From contig CAWUFC020000002.1 in NCBI GenBank assembly GCA_963921335.3, positions 992,001 to 1,056,000 of the forward strand: a DNA stretch of 64,000 bases, written 5' to 3'. Positions 42,917 to 51,860 of the stretch are shown here, piece by piece. This DNA is from CAWUFC02 sp963921335. Its GTDB lineage: Bacteria > Pseudomonadota > Gammaproteobacteria > Pseudomonadales > Halieaceae. Both the position numbers and the translations under genes were made by a program. Under the pieces are notes generated by a model, which was given only the letters and a program-made list of their open reading frames with translations, made no database searches and was not told the DNA's origin. The first letter of the stretch is position 1; each line of letters opens with the position of its first letter.

Positions 42917-44404
42917 TTATGCTGCGGTTCGAGCCGCCGCTGCCTTGCCGGCCAATCGACCACTGAAAGTGGCATCGCCAACAGACATACCGCTTGAATA
43001 CCCCTCAGCACGGCGCACCACACCGCAGGCGGTTCGACCGGCAGCGTAGAGACCTGCGATCTCACGACCATCTGCAGTCAGTACTTCGCCGGTGGGACGC
43101 GTATCCAGGCCGCCAAGCGTGAAGTAGGGCCAGAAAGAACCGCGCCCCGGTGTGACATCAAGCGCCACCAGCGGGCATTCAAGTTGCTCGAGCCATTCCG
43201 ATTGCTTATGGAACAGCGGATCCTTGCCCTGCTCTGCCATCTGGTTGTAGTAGCTGACAGTGTGCTGCAGTGAACCTTCCGGAAGTTGCAGTTCCTCTTC
43301 CAGTTCAGCGACCGTTTCGCCAGTGCCGCAAACCTCGGCACCCATGAAGTTCATCTTTTCATAATCACCGTACTGATCGACGGTCACAATGAAGTAGAAA
43401 CGCTCGCCCGGGTTCTCGAGAATCGCATTGCCCAAACGCGAGTGATATACATCTTCGTTGATAAAGCGCTGCCCCTTGTCATTCACCAGGATGCCGCCGG
43501 TGATCGAAGCTGGCGGATAGTACGGCAGGCTGATAAAGCCCTCATGCATATTGATGGCAGCCGCGCCCACACCCATACCCATGAGGATGCCGCTGCCCGT
43601 GTCGCCGGGGTTTCCGATGGCATTGTTACCGTGGGACAACTTGGGGGCGTACTTTTGCAGCATGTCTTCATTCATCACAAAGCCACCGGCACACAGAATG
43701 ACGCCACCATGGGCACGCACGTTCAGCTCCTGCTGGTCCTTACGCACCACCAGGCCAATCACTTCGTCGCTTTCGTCCACAATCAGGGTCAGGGCTCGTA
43801 CTTCGTACTCGACCTTAATGGCGTCTCGCTTGTCGACGTTCTCGGTGACAATCTTCATAAACAACGGACCGCCGTTGTCGCCCTCAATGTACAGGTTGTG
43901 TCCACGGGCGGCTGGTTTGGCCTGCTCGCAAAAGGGATAGGCCTTTTCACTGCCCGTATACAGCAAACCGTCGTCGGTCAGGCACATAATGGCCCGTGTT
44001 TCGTGAAAACTGTCCTTGAAGGGCACACCAATGTCTACCAGCCAGTTGAAGTGTTCCAGCGAATGCTCACAGTAGTTGCGGATCTTGGCTTCGTCCGCCT
44101 GGGGGCCGGCACACATCATCATGTAAGTGATCATGTCTTCAGTAGAGTCTTCAAAGCCAGAGGCGCGCTGAACCCGGGTACCGCCGTTGCCACCCATGTA
44201 AATTTCAGCACTGGACATAGCTGTTGAGCCGCCGCTGGCGCTGGCCACTTCAAAAATCGTCACTTGTGCACCAGCGTCGGCGGCCTCAATGGCCGCACAA
44301 CCACCAGCACCACCGAAACCCACAACGGCCACATCTGTCTCAATGTGCCATTCCTGAACATCGCGGGCATGCCGCGGCTGGGTGGGTGTAGATTTTGCTG
44401 ACAT
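42917..44404 (-). CDS. FAD-binding flavoprotein of the fumarate reductase/3-ketosteroid dehydrogenase type
   Basis: 495 residues from ATG 44404. The N-terminal FAD site is VVGFGGAGGCAAIEAADAGAQVTIFE; then SGGSTAMSSAEIYMGGNGGT, typical of KstD/FRD2 proteins, and the C-terminal FAD loop GLYAAGRTACGVVRRAEGYSSGMSVGDATFSG. It lacks a signal peptide and heme domain, unlike flavocytochrome fumarate reductases. Closest known functions are 3-ketosteroid delta-dehydrogenases and related enzymes that desaturate rings or reduce double bonds. It reads in the same direction as ompW but 97 bp away and is probably separate. Substrate not certain. Confidence 0.86.
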   Translation of the reverse strand: MSAKSTPTQPRHARDVQEWHIETDVAVVGFGGAGGCAAIEAADAGAQVTIFEVASASGGSTAMSSAEIYMGGNGGTRVQRASGFEDSTEDMITYMMMCAGPQADEAKIRNYCEHSLEHFNWLVDIGVPFKDSFHETRAIMCLTDDGLLYTGSEKAYPFCEQAKPAARGHNLYIEGDNGGPLFMKIVTENVDKRDAIKVEYEVRALTLIVDESDEVIGLVVRKDQQELNVRAHGGVILCAGGFVMNEDMLQKYAPKLSHGNNAIGNPGDTGSGILMGMGVGAAAINMHEGFISLPYYPPASITGGILVNDKGQRFINEDVYHSRLGNAILENPGERFYFIVTVDQYGDYEKMNFMGAEVCGTGETVAELEEELQLPEGSLQHTVSYYNQMAEQGKDPLFHKQSEWLEQLECPLVALDVTPGRGSFWPYFTLGGLDTRPTGEVLTADGREIAGLYAAGRTACGVVRRAEGYSSGMSVGDATFSGRLAGKAAAARTAA

Positions 44405-44526
44405 GTCGGGTCGCCTCGTTCTCTTAGCTATCGCAGAAGTTCGAGCGACATTATCGCCAATTAGCTCAGCAAGGTAATGACCATGCAGGCCAAAATACTG
44501 GCCCAATGCAGGGAATTAGGACATAA

Positions 44527-45132
44527 CTACCAGTGCAGGCGCAGGCCCAGCAGCAGGTATTGATAACGGTCATGGACAATTCTCGAACGTCCCGTTGTCG
44601 ACGTCACCGTAGAGCCGTGTTCGGTACCGTGATACTGATACCTGATGGTGCCACTGAACCGCGGGTTAAACTGGTACTCAAACCCGGCCTGACCACCGAT
44701 AAACCACTGTTCCGAGGTGGGTTTCTCGGCGGGCACATCCACCGGGGCCTCCTGCCATTCCAACTCGCTGTAGCCGCCCAGCACGCCAAGATAAAAAGCG
44801 GCTTTGCCCGAGCCCACAGGAAAGCGCACATTGGCGCTGCCATAGAGGTTGTCCACCACCGTATCGTCGGCATCGGCATGACTATAGTCGAGCGTCAGAA
44901 ACCAGCGCGGACTGATGCGATAGCCCAGGTTCAGGCCCAGTACGCTGCCGTTATCCTTGGGATCAAACAACAATTCCACGTCACCTTCGCGGACCTTGTT
45001 ATCCACCTTGTGGCTTTCAGCTCCGCCAAAGGCGCTGACAAACCAGCGATTGTCCGTCTCGGCCTTCAGCATCACCGGCGTCAGCAGCAACAGCAGCGCC
45101 AGGGCTGCCTTAATGATCCTCAAATCCAACAC
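44527..45132 (-). CDS. Outer membrane beta-barrel protein
   Basis: 201 residues with signal peptide (IIKAALALLLLLTPVMLKAE). Alternating strands ending with aromatic residues (WFVSAFGGAESHKV; GLNLGYRISPRWFLTLDYSHADAD; AFYLGVLGGYSELEW; GGQAGFEYQFNPRFSGTIRYQYHG; YQYLLLGLRLHW) predict a small eight-strand barrel of the OmpA/OprF N-terminal-like or OMP_b-brl family. No peptidoglycan-binding domain. The final Trp is a normal Bam signal. Likely a minor porin or surface barrel; exact role unknown. Confidence 0.8.
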   Translation of the reverse strand: MLDLRIIKAALALLLLLTPVMLKAETDNRWFVSAFGGAESHKVDNKVREGDVELLFDPKDNGSVLGLNLGYRISPRWFLTLDYSHADADDTVVDNLYGSANVRFPVGSGKAAFYLGVLGGYSELEWQEAPVDVPAEKPTSEQWFIGGQAGFEYQFNPRFSGTIRYQYHGTEHGSTVTSTTGRSRIVHDRYQYLLLGLRLHW

Positions 45133-45235
45133 TCTCTGTCCCTCGTATTTACGCTGTCAGCATACCCAACTACACTGGGCTCGTTAAGTAGGGATACATG
45201 ATGATTATTTTCCAGATCAGGATTGGTAGCAGCAG

Positions 45236-45568
45236 ATGACAGCGGACACACGCACCCCCTCACCGCCCTATGGCTACTCCCGGGAATGTCACCTGCCGGT
45301 GGAGCAGCAAATCCGCATCGTGGCGGAATTTTATGTGCATCGCATCCGTCCCAGCCGTATCGCCTACCGCATGGGCATCGATATAGACCTGATTGAAAAG
45401 TTGATTGCCGGCGAAGTGCACCAGGATTTCTTTACAGAAATGGTCAACTTCTATCGCAAAAACCGGCGCCAGCAGCGCTTGAATGAATCGCTTTCGCTCA
45501 AGGGCACAGCCAGGGTTGAGCTGCAGAAACAGATCGAACAGGAATTCAGCCGAAACGATCTCGTATAA
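45236..45568 (+). CDS. Small conserved-looking protein with HTH-like segment
   Basis: 110 residues, no signal or membrane segment. The part VEQQIRIVAEFYVHRIRPSRIAYRMGIDIDLIEKLIAGEVHQDF looks like a trihelical DNA-binding unit, with RIAYRMGIDIDLIEKLI as a possible helix-turn-helix (similar in feel to resolvase/transposase HTH). The C-terminus is a charged helix. I do not recognise the family. The 3' end overlaps the convergent cupredoxin gene by 23 bp. Function unknown. Confidence 0.6.
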   Translation: MTADTRTPSPPYGYSRECHLPVEQQIRIVAEFYVHRIRPSRIAYRMGIDIDLIEKLIAGEVHQDFFTEMVNFYRKNRRQQRLNESLSLKGTARVELQKQIEQEFSRNDLV

Positions 45569-46166
45569 GCACCAGCCCGAATCCCGCTGCCAGCGAGGCT
45601 GCTATCCACCAGATGATTGTGTCCGGCAGATAATAGGCGCGCGTGTATGCACGGCCCGAGTCGGGCACGCTCCATAAGTTTCCGCTACCTGCACCGACCA
45701 CCAACTGCCCCTTCATACCTTTCTCCATATGCTGGGCCATGTCGCAATGAATCAGGTAAGTTCGATCATCGGCAGGCACAATAAAGCTGCCCGTCTGGCT
45801 GGCCCCTGCACTGGCTTCCATATGAAACATGCCCTGTGGGTAGAGATAAGTGGGCAGTCCGTGCACCATCCACTGGTGCCTGACGCTGTCATCATTATGA
45901 AATTCAACCGTCACCCGGGCACAGGGAGGCACCCGCAGTTCGTGCGCACTCATACCGAAGATGTGACCGGGGATATCCCGGGCGTACTCCCGACCAGCGC
46001 GAACCGTAACTGCGACATCGGCACTGATCTCGGCACAACCGCGCGGCAGCTCACTGCTGTTCGCATTCATGACCATGCCACTGGCATCCATGTGCATATG
46101 GTGATGCTGCGCCTGCGCCAAACCAGCCAGGAGGGCCAGCGGCAACAAGAACGCGATATGCGCCAT
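45546..46166 (-). CDS. Membrane-anchored cupredoxin-like protein
   Basis: 206 residues from ATG 46166, coupled to the multicopper oxidase gene by TGATG. Signal peptide MAHIAFLLPLALLAGLAQA, followed at once by a His/Met-rich stretch (QHHHMHMDASGMVM) suited to Cu binding. A cupredoxin domain with type 1 copper ligands follows: His in SVRHQWMVHG, then Cys-His-Met in YLIHCDMAQHMEKGMKG. A C-terminal transmembrane helix (IIWWIAASLAAGFGLVLI) anchors it, so the domain faces the periplasm. It probably passes electrons or copper to the multicopper oxidase. Confidence 0.85.
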   Translation of the reverse strand: MAHIAFLLPLALLAGLAQAQHHHMHMDASGMVMNANSSELPRGCAEISADVAVTVRAGREYARDIPGHIFGMSAHELRVPPCARVTVEFHNDDSVRHQWMVHGLPTYLYPQGMFHMEASAGASQTGSFIVPADDRTYLIHCDMAQHMEKGMKGQLVVGAGSGNLWSVPDSGRAYTRAYYLPDTIIWWIAASLAAGFGLVLIRDRFG

Positions 46167-47824
46167 CACGGCCGCCTGCGCAGCAACAGCGCCACGGCCA
46201 CACCGGCGGCGAGGGCCAGCAATAACAGTCGTATCAACATGGGGTAATCAACCCCGGGGTCGCCCAGCAAACGCGGCGCATAGCTTTGCCAGACCGGTAT
46301 CTCCCGACGGTAATAGGCGGCACGAAAATAGTTGTCCCAGCTGACTCCGCGCGTTGCCGGCCAACCGTTTTGCTGGAGATACTCCCGGTAAACAATGGCA
46401 CTGATATTGCCGCCGGGACCAATACCATCATTAGTCACCCCACGGTTCTGGTGGTCATGAAAAGGCCAGATCCCCGGCCCGTAGGCGTGTAGCCCATCGC
46501 TGACCGTCAGCAGTTCCAGGTCAAATCGCTGGGCGGTCGCCAGCCAGATCACATCCTGTGGACTGCGCACCGCGTCCGGTAGCGCAACGCCGTCCCGATG
46601 GGTAGCGGTGAACTTGTGGCCATGGGTATGCACGGCGATGCCTTTGCTGCCGCCGTTAAGCACCCTCAACTTCACTCGCTCACCCGCATCTGCCACGACC
46701 AGCGACTCGCGAAAGGTATAGGGAAAAGAACGGCCATTGAGGGTGAAATAATCCACGGTACTGTCGGTAATGTCATAGTCGCGATGCATGTAACGGGTCA
46801 CCAGGCGAGGGTCGGCAAAGCGCTGGATGCCCTCGCTCAGCTCGCGGTCCAGGTCCATGTAGTGCAAATCGTATTCCTGCTGGTAGTGCTCCCGCACCGC
46901 TGCAGAGGGCACACGCACTTTACCGGCGCCGGGGTTCATGGTCTGCAGCCAGTTGTTGGGCCGATTCTCCTCCACAATCAACATGCCCTGCAGGCCCATC
47001 ATCACGTGCACATGCGGCTGCACATGGCAGTGATAGAAGGTGGTGCCGGCCTTGCGTGGCGCTAAATGATAGGTTCTTGCGCCACCGGGCATGACCGGCT
47101 TTTCACTGGTAATCGGCACGCCGTCATTGCCCTGGCCATCCGCCAGGATAAACGCATGATCAGAACCGTGAAGATGCAGGGTATGAGGCATGTAGTGAGT
47201 ATTTTCCAGGGTCAGGCTGACCCGATCACCCTGCTCGATGCGCAGCGCCGGCGAGGGTAAACGCAGCTGGGGCCGCGCCTGGTTGGATTCAAAATTCTCC
47301 GTGGCCATGCCGGCCAGCTTGGGTGCAAACACCCACATGCCCGGAGTAATTCCGGGTGCCAGTGCATAAGCGGTGACCGGCTCCTGCTGTTCGGCAGAGC
47401 TGCCATTGAGCTCTGCAACTTCCAGGCGAATGTGAATTTCATCAGGATCGCCGTCGCCGTCGAGATCGCGACCCTTTTCAACTGCGTCGGCGGTCAGGCC
47501 GCTACGCATCAAGGTGTGATGGCCGACATTATTGGTGCCACGCACAAAGGCCGCCACCGCGTAGGGGTTGTCGGCGACACAGGATTCACTCGCCTCTACA
47601 TCAACCCCGTCAATGCGCTGCGCTTCGCGCCAGCCGAGTGCATCCTCGGGACAGTATGCTTCGGCTGCCTCCAGCGACATCTCCTCAGTGTCAGGCAGGG
47701 GCTGCCATGAGGAGGCACCAAACCACTGACTCAACTGCACTCGCACAGCTTGCGGATACCACTGGCCCGGCACTGCCAGCAGCATTAGCAAGACAACAAG
47801 GCACCACAACCATCGCCTAGTCAC
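46166..47824 (-). CDS. Multicopper oxidase
   Basis: 552 residues from GTG 47824, chosen because GCGGAGG lies 8 bp upstream. It has an N-terminal signal/anchor (WLWCLVVLLMLLAVPGQ) and a C-terminal TM helix (LIRLLLLALAAGVAVALLL). Copper motifs: HTLHLHGSDH, FYHCHVQPHVHVMMGLQGML, AVHTHGHKF and WPFHDHQNRG. The Cys-bearing HCHxxxH motif is in the first half, while the C-terminal motif has no Cys; usual laccase-type oxidases have the type 1 site at the C-terminus. The gene sits between an unknown exported protein and the cupredoxin gene with overlaps on both sides, forming one operon. Probable copper oxidation or detoxification role in the periplasm. Confidence 0.88.
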   Translation of the reverse strand: MTRRWLWCLVVLLMLLAVPGQWYPQAVRVQLSQWFGASSWQPLPDTEEMSLEAAEAYCPEDALGWREAQRIDGVDVEASESCVADNPYAVAAFVRGTNNVGHHTLMRSGLTADAVEKGRDLDGDGDPDEIHIRLEVAELNGSSAEQQEPVTAYALAPGITPGMWVFAPKLAGMATENFESNQARPQLRLPSPALRIEQGDRVSLTLENTHYMPHTLHLHGSDHAFILADGQGNDGVPITSEKPVMPGGARTYHLAPRKAGTTFYHCHVQPHVHVMMGLQGMLIVEENRPNNWLQTMNPGAGKVRVPSAAVREHYQQEYDLHYMDLDRELSEGIQRFADPRLVTRYMHRDYDITDSTVDYFTLNGRSFPYTFRESLVVADAGERVKLRVLNGGSKGIAVHTHGHKFTATHRDGVALPDAVRSPQDVIWLATAQRFDLELLTVSDGLHAYGPGIWPFHDHQNRGVTNDGIGPGGNISAIVYREYLQQNGWPATRGVSWDNYFRAAYYRREIPVWQSYAPRLLGDPGVDYPMLIRLLLLALAAGVAVALLLRRRP

Positions 47825-48380
47825 TTTTTTTCCTCCGCAGTTGCCACACAAGGTAGATCACCGTGGGGATCAGCAATAGCCACCAGCTGTTCCAAGCCGC
47901 GACTTTAAATGGAAAGACCGAGCGATAAACAATGTCTTTACTGGGATGCGGGGCCGTGACAATGCCAATGTAATCACCCGCCTGGAGAAAGCGATGCTCT
48001 ACCTGCAACTGCTGATCAGCCTTAACCCGGGGACTCTGGTAAAACACCGTGCGCTCATCAATATCATCCATGGCTGCCACATGCTCCCAGCGCGCGAAAA
48101 TACCAAGACCATCGAGATCGCGAATGATGCGGAAATCCACGGGTACCTCACTGAGACTGCCGTGCAGGTAATCGAGCACAAACAGTGTGAGCCCGGCAGT
48201 AGGCAGGTCTTCACAGAACAGGTCTTCGCCGTGATCTTCCGGCTGATAGATACTGAAATGCGCCGTATATATGCCGATCTCCATCATGCAGCTACCGGCC
48301 TCACCGACGACGCCGCCGGCTGCCTGTGCAGGAGCTCCAGGCAATACGAGCAGCAGTATCAGCAGGAAAAGACGGCGCAT
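47817..48380 (-). CDS. Exported membrane-anchored protein of the copper operon
   Basis: 187 residues: signal peptide (MRRLFLLILLLVLPGAPAQA), a ~140-residue periplasmic part with Cys in SCMMEIG and FCEDLPTAG, and a C-terminal helix (WNSWWLLLIPTVIYLVWQL) ending with RRKKSD. Phrases such as AHFSIYQPEDHGEDLFCEDLP and HRFLQAGDYIGIVTAPHPSKDIVYRSVFPFKV resemble the Ig-like beta sandwich of small copper-linked proteins. Stop overlaps the oxidase start by 8 bp, so it is the first gene of the operon. Family not recognised. Confidence 0.72.
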   Translation of the reverse strand: MRRLFLLILLLVLPGAPAQAAGGVVGEAGSCMMEIGIYTAHFSIYQPEDHGEDLFCEDLPTAGLTLFVLDYLHGSLSEVPVDFRIIRDLDGLGIFARWEHVAAMDDIDERTVFYQSPRVKADQQLQVEHRFLQAGDYIGIVTAPHPSKDIVYRSVFPFKVAAWNSWWLLLIPTVIYLVWQLRRKKSD

Positions 48381-48433
48381 GCTAAACCGTTCATCGTGTT
48401 GTTTTTATAATCGACATCTGCATACACTAACTG

Positions 48434-49186
48434 ATGGCAGCCGATCAGCAAAATGCGATCTCACTGCGCAGCGTCAGCCTCAGTTATGGAGCCACATCGG
48501 TTCTAGACAAGCTTGATCTCGACCTTCCCGGCCGGCAACTCACCGCCATCGTCGGCCGCAGCGGTTGCGGCAAATCGACTCTCATCAAACTCGTAAACGG
48601 TTTGCTGCGCCCGGACAGGGGCAGCGTTTTGATCAATGGTCAATCCATCGACTATGACGCGTTGCCCGAGCTGCGCCGCGACATGGGTTACGCAGTACAG
48701 GGCACCGGGCTGTTTCCCCACCTCAGCGTCGCCGACAACATCACGCTGCTGGCACGACTCAACCAGCAGCCTGCCGCAGACATCGAAAACCGGCTGCATG
48801 AACTGCTGCAAATGATGCAGCTGTCGCCAGAACTCTTACCGCGATTCCCCTATCAACTCAGTGGTGGCCAGCAACAACGTGTTGGGCTTTGTCGGGCCTT
48901 GTTCCTGAATCCGCCGTTTTTGTTGCTGGACGAGCCCTTCGCCGCAGTAGACCCACTCAATCGCATAGAGATCCAGCAGCAAATGCTGGCCATACAGCAG
49001 CATTCACCGCGAACCTGTCTGCTGGTTACACACGACATGGGCGAGGCCATGCGGCTCGCTGACCATATCCTGGTCATGGGACAGGGCAGGATCATTACTC
49101 ACACCAGCACCGAGGCACTGCGATCAGAGCAGAACGAGGCCGACCCTGACCTGCTGTTGCTCAAGTTATTGGAGCGAGAACAATGA
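48434..49186 (+). CDS. ABC transporter ATP-binding protein (OpuCA/EgtV-like)
   Basis: 250 residues: Walker A GRSGCGKST, Q-loop AVQGTGLFPHLSV, signature LSGGQQQRVGL, Walker B FLLLDEPFAAVD and switch His in VTHDMGEA. It belongs to the glycine-betaine/osmoprotectant (OTCN) class but lacks the C-terminal CBS domains usual in OpuCA. It overlaps the downstream binding-protein/permease fusion gene as ATGA. Genomic linkage with egtB and egtD suggests it powers uptake (or export) of ergothioneine or a betaine precursor such as hercynine, as in EgtUV systems. Confidence 0.9.
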   Translation: MAADQQNAISLRSVSLSYGATSVLDKLDLDLPGRQLTAIVGRSGCGKSTLIKLVNGLLRPDRGSVLINGQSIDYDALPELRRDMGYAVQGTGLFPHLSVADNITLLARLNQQPAADIENRLHELLQMMQLSPELLPRFPYQLSGGQQQRVGLCRALFLNPPFLLLDEPFAAVDPLNRIEIQQQMLAIQQHSPRTCLLVTHDMGEAMRLADHILVMGQGRIITHTSTEALRSEQNEADPDLLLLKLLEREQ

Positions 49187-50643
49187 TGGCTCGTCTGATG
49201 ATCTGCCTATGTCTGCTATGCGCTGTTCCGGCGCATGCTACAGTGATTGCCTCCAAGCAGTTCACCGAGAGCTACCTGTTGGCAGAAATGGTATCGGCCC
49301 TGTTGATCGAAGCCGGACAAAGCGCCGAGCATAAGCAAGGCCTGGGTGGTTCCACCCTGGTGATGAATGCGCTCAAAAGCGGTGACATCAGCATTTACCC
49401 GGATTACACCGGCACCCTGTCACAGAATCTCTTACAGACTCACGATGCCTCGCCGGCAGAATTACAGCAGGCATTGGCAGATCAACAGCTTGAGATTGTA
49501 TTGGCTCTGGGTTTTAACAACAGCTACGCATTGGCCATGCCCGCCAGGCTTGCCAGCGAACTCGACATAAAACAGATCAGTGACCTGGCGAATCATTCAC
49601 AACTCAGGCCGGCCTTTTCCCTGGAGTTTCTTGAAAGACACGACGGCTGGCCATCACTCAGTCAGTTCTACCAACTCACCCAGCAGGTGAGAGGTATTGA
49701 ACACGCACTGGCCTACTCCGCACTGAGCAGTGGGCAAGCCGACCTGACCGATGCCTACACCACCGATGGAGAGTTGCTGCGCTATCCGCTCACCCTGCTG
49801 GTGGACGACGGTCAATTTTTCCCCCGCTACGACGCCGTCCTGGTTGCTCGCAAGGGTTTATCTAAGAGCGTAAAGACCGCGCTGATGTCCTTACAAAACC
49901 TGCTGGACGAGAACACCGCGCGAGAGCTGAACGCGGCGGCCGCTGAGCGTTCACCTGCTGCGGTGGCGCGAGAGTTTCTTGCAGAGAAGGGCCTTATTCG
50001 CCCGCTCAGCACAGGCGCAGATGCTGGCTATGCACCTTTACTGGACAATGTACTCACACATATCAAGCTGACACTGATGGCATTGGGCATGGCCTGCCTG
50101 GTGGCCATACCTACGGCAGTACTCCTGGCTGATCGGCCGCGCCAGGCGGCTGCGGCCCTTTACCTGGCTGGACTGCTGCAAACCATTCCCTCGCTCGCGT
50201 TGCTGGCACTGCTGATCCCCCTGCTGGGACTGGGCCAGCCAACCGCTATTGCCGTATTGTTCACGTATTCGCTACTACCCATATTGCGCAACACCCTGAC
50301 CGGGCTGCAGTCCGTCGACCCGCTGCTAAAGCAAGTGGCTGACGGCATGGGATTAACTGCCAGCCAGCGTTTCTGGCAGATCGAACTACCGCTGGCCATG
50401 CCCACCCTGCTGGCAGGCGTTAAGACTGCGGGGATCATCAGCATCGGCACAGCCACGCTCGCAGCCTTTGTCGGCGCCGGTGGACTCGGCGAACCCATCA
50501 TGACCGGACTGACGCTGAACAACTACCAACTGATTCTGCAGGGTGCCCTGCCCGCCGCCGCGCTGGCCATCCTCACCGAATTTTTGTTTGAATGGTTGGA
50601 AAGAAAAATAGTGCCCGGGCACCTCAGGCAACAAGGATCATGA
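49183..50643 (+). CDS. Fused substrate-binding protein and permease of an EgtU/OpuC-type ABC transporter
   Basis: 486 residues. Signal peptide (MARLMICLCLLCAVPAHA), then a periplasmic binding domain at ~20-275 with family motifs ASKQFTESYLLAEM, GLGGSTLVMNALKSGDISIYPDYTGTL and LTDAYTTDGELLRYPL. A permease domain with about six helices follows (HIKLTLMALGMACLVAIP onward) containing the EAA loop ADGMGLTASQRFWQIELPLAMP. Known ergothioneine importers EgtU also fuse permease and binding protein, but with the permease first; here the order is reversed. It overlaps the ATPase gene upstream (ATGA) and egtB downstream (ATGA). Confidence 0.9.
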   Translation: MMARLMICLCLLCAVPAHATVIASKQFTESYLLAEMVSALLIEAGQSAEHKQGLGGSTLVMNALKSGDISIYPDYTGTLSQNLLQTHDASPAELQQALADQQLEIVLALGFNNSYALAMPARLASELDIKQISDLANHSQLRPAFSLEFLERHDGWPSLSQFYQLTQQVRGIEHALAYSALSSGQADLTDAYTTDGELLRYPLTLLVDDGQFFPRYDAVLVARKGLSKSVKTALMSLQNLLDENTARELNAAAAERSPAAVAREFLAEKGLIRPLSTGADAGYAPLLDNVLTHIKLTLMALGMACLVAIPTAVLLADRPRQAAAALYLAGLLQTIPSLALLALLIPLLGLGQPTAIAVLFTYSLLPILRNTLTGLQSVDPLLKQVADGMGLTASQRFWQIELPLAMPTLLAGVKTAGIISIGTATLAAFVGAGGLGEPIMTGLTLNNYQLILQGALPAAALAILTEFLFEWLERKIVPGHLRQQGS

Positions 50644-51860
50644 ATCAGTCATTGGAAGATCGGTTTAAGCAGGTTCGCAGCCAGTCGGAACAGTTTTGCG
50701 AATCGCTGGAGGTCGAGGACTTCGGCCTGCAAGCGATGCCCGAAACCAGCCCAGCCAAATGGCACCTGGCCCACACCAGTTGGTTTTTCGAAACCTTCAT
50801 CATCAAAGCGTTTAATTCCAACTACACCAGTCAGTGGCCGGGCTTCGAGGTACTGTTCAATTCCTACTACAACAGCATTGGCGAACAGCACCCCAGGGCT
50901 GAGCGGGGACTATTGTCCAGGCCAACCGTGCGTGACGTACTCAACTATCGCGCCGACATCACCAATCGTATGCTGGACTTGTTGCAAGAAGGCGATGAAG
51001 AGGTCGCCAGGCTGACTGAACTGGGCTTACACCACGAGCGCCAGCATCAGGAGCTGTTCTTTACCGATCTGAAGTACAACTTTTCGCGCAATCCGACCTG
51101 GCCTGCCTATCGCAGTGACCGTCCCGAATCCGCCGACAATTCGCTAACCCACGAATGGCTTGAGTATGGGGGCGGCGAAGCCAGCATGGGGCACAACGGC
51201 GAAGGTTTTTGCTTCGACAACGAGACACCAGGACACAAGGTACTGTTACAGGATTTTGCCATCGCGTCACAGCTGGTGAGCAATGGCCAGTACCTGCAAT
51301 TCATGACAGACGATGGCTATCGACGCCCGGAACTGTGGCTCGCGGACGGCTGGGCCACAGTGCAAGATCAGCGGTGGCAGCACCCACTCTACTGGCATCA
51401 AGTGGACGGCGAATGGTTTGAATTTACCCTCTACGGCTTAATTCCACTGGATCTTAATCGACCTGTGACTCATATTTCTGGCTACGAGGCAGATGCCTAT
51501 TGCCGCTGGGCGGACTGTCGCCTGCCCACCGAATTCGAATGGGAGCGAGCCGCCCAGGAGGCTACCTTTGGGGGTCAATTGCTGGAGCAGGACATCGTCC
51601 ATCCCTGGCATAACACACCCGGGCAATTATTCGGCAGTGCCTGGCAGTGGACCAGCAGCGCCTATGGCCCCTACCCCGGTTTCAGGGCCGATCCGGGAGC
51701 AGTCGGCGAGTACAACGGTAAGTTTATGGCGAATCAGCTGGTCCTTCGCGGCGGCTCCTGCGTTTCCGCGGGGGACCATATCCGCGCCAGCTACCGCAAC
51801 TTTTTTTACCCGCCAGATCGCTGGCAGTTCACCGGCATAAGGATGGCTAAATGGCTGTAG
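50640..51860 (+). CDS. egtB: Ergothioneine biosynthesis sulfoxide synthase-type EgtB
   Basis: 406 residues from ATG 50640. The N-terminal DinB-like domain carries the iron histidines (WHLAHTSWFFE and LHHERQHQELFFTDLKY, HxxxH). The C-terminal FGE/sulfatase-type domain has GHKVLLQDFAIASQLVSNGQYLQF, PVTHISGYEADAYCRWADCRLPTEFEWE (parts) and RGGSCVSAGDHIRASYRNFFYPPDRWQFTGIRMAKW (parts). EgtB joins hercynine with a thiol (cysteine or gamma-glutamylcysteine) using O2 and non-heme iron. Start is coupled to the transporter gene and the stop overlaps egtD by 10 bp. No egtA, egtC or egtE is present here. Confidence 0.95.
   Translation: MNQSLEDRFKQVRSQSEQFCESLEVEDFGLQAMPETSPAKWHLAHTSWFFETFIIKAFNSNYTSQWPGFEVLFNSYYNSIGEQHPRAERGLLSRPTVRDVLNYRADITNRMLDLLQEGDEEVARLTELGLHHERQHQELFFTDLKYNFSRNPTWPAYRSDRPESADNSLTHEWLEYGGGEASMGHNGEGFCFDNETPGHKVLLQDFAIASQLVSNGQYLQFMTDDGYRRPELWLADGWATVQDQRWQHPLYWHQVDGEWFEFTLYGLIPLDLNRPVTHISGYEADAYCRWADCRLPTEFEWERAAQEATFGGQLLEQDIVHPWHNTPGQLFGSAWQWTSSAYGPYPGFRADPGAVGEYNGKFMANQLVLRGGSCVSAGDHIRASYRNFFYPPDRWQFTGIRMAKWL

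Noticed and set aside
43286..44227. Plus-strand frame of 313 codons opposite the KstD-like gene
   Set aside because: No family resemblance, His/Gln-rich composition typical of antisense shadows, and the minus-strand gene is certain.
48434..50643. Simple glycine-betaine osmoprotection system
   Set aside because: Kept only as an alternative: the ATPase lacks CBS domains, and the tight overlaps with egtB and egtD fit an ergothioneine-related role better.
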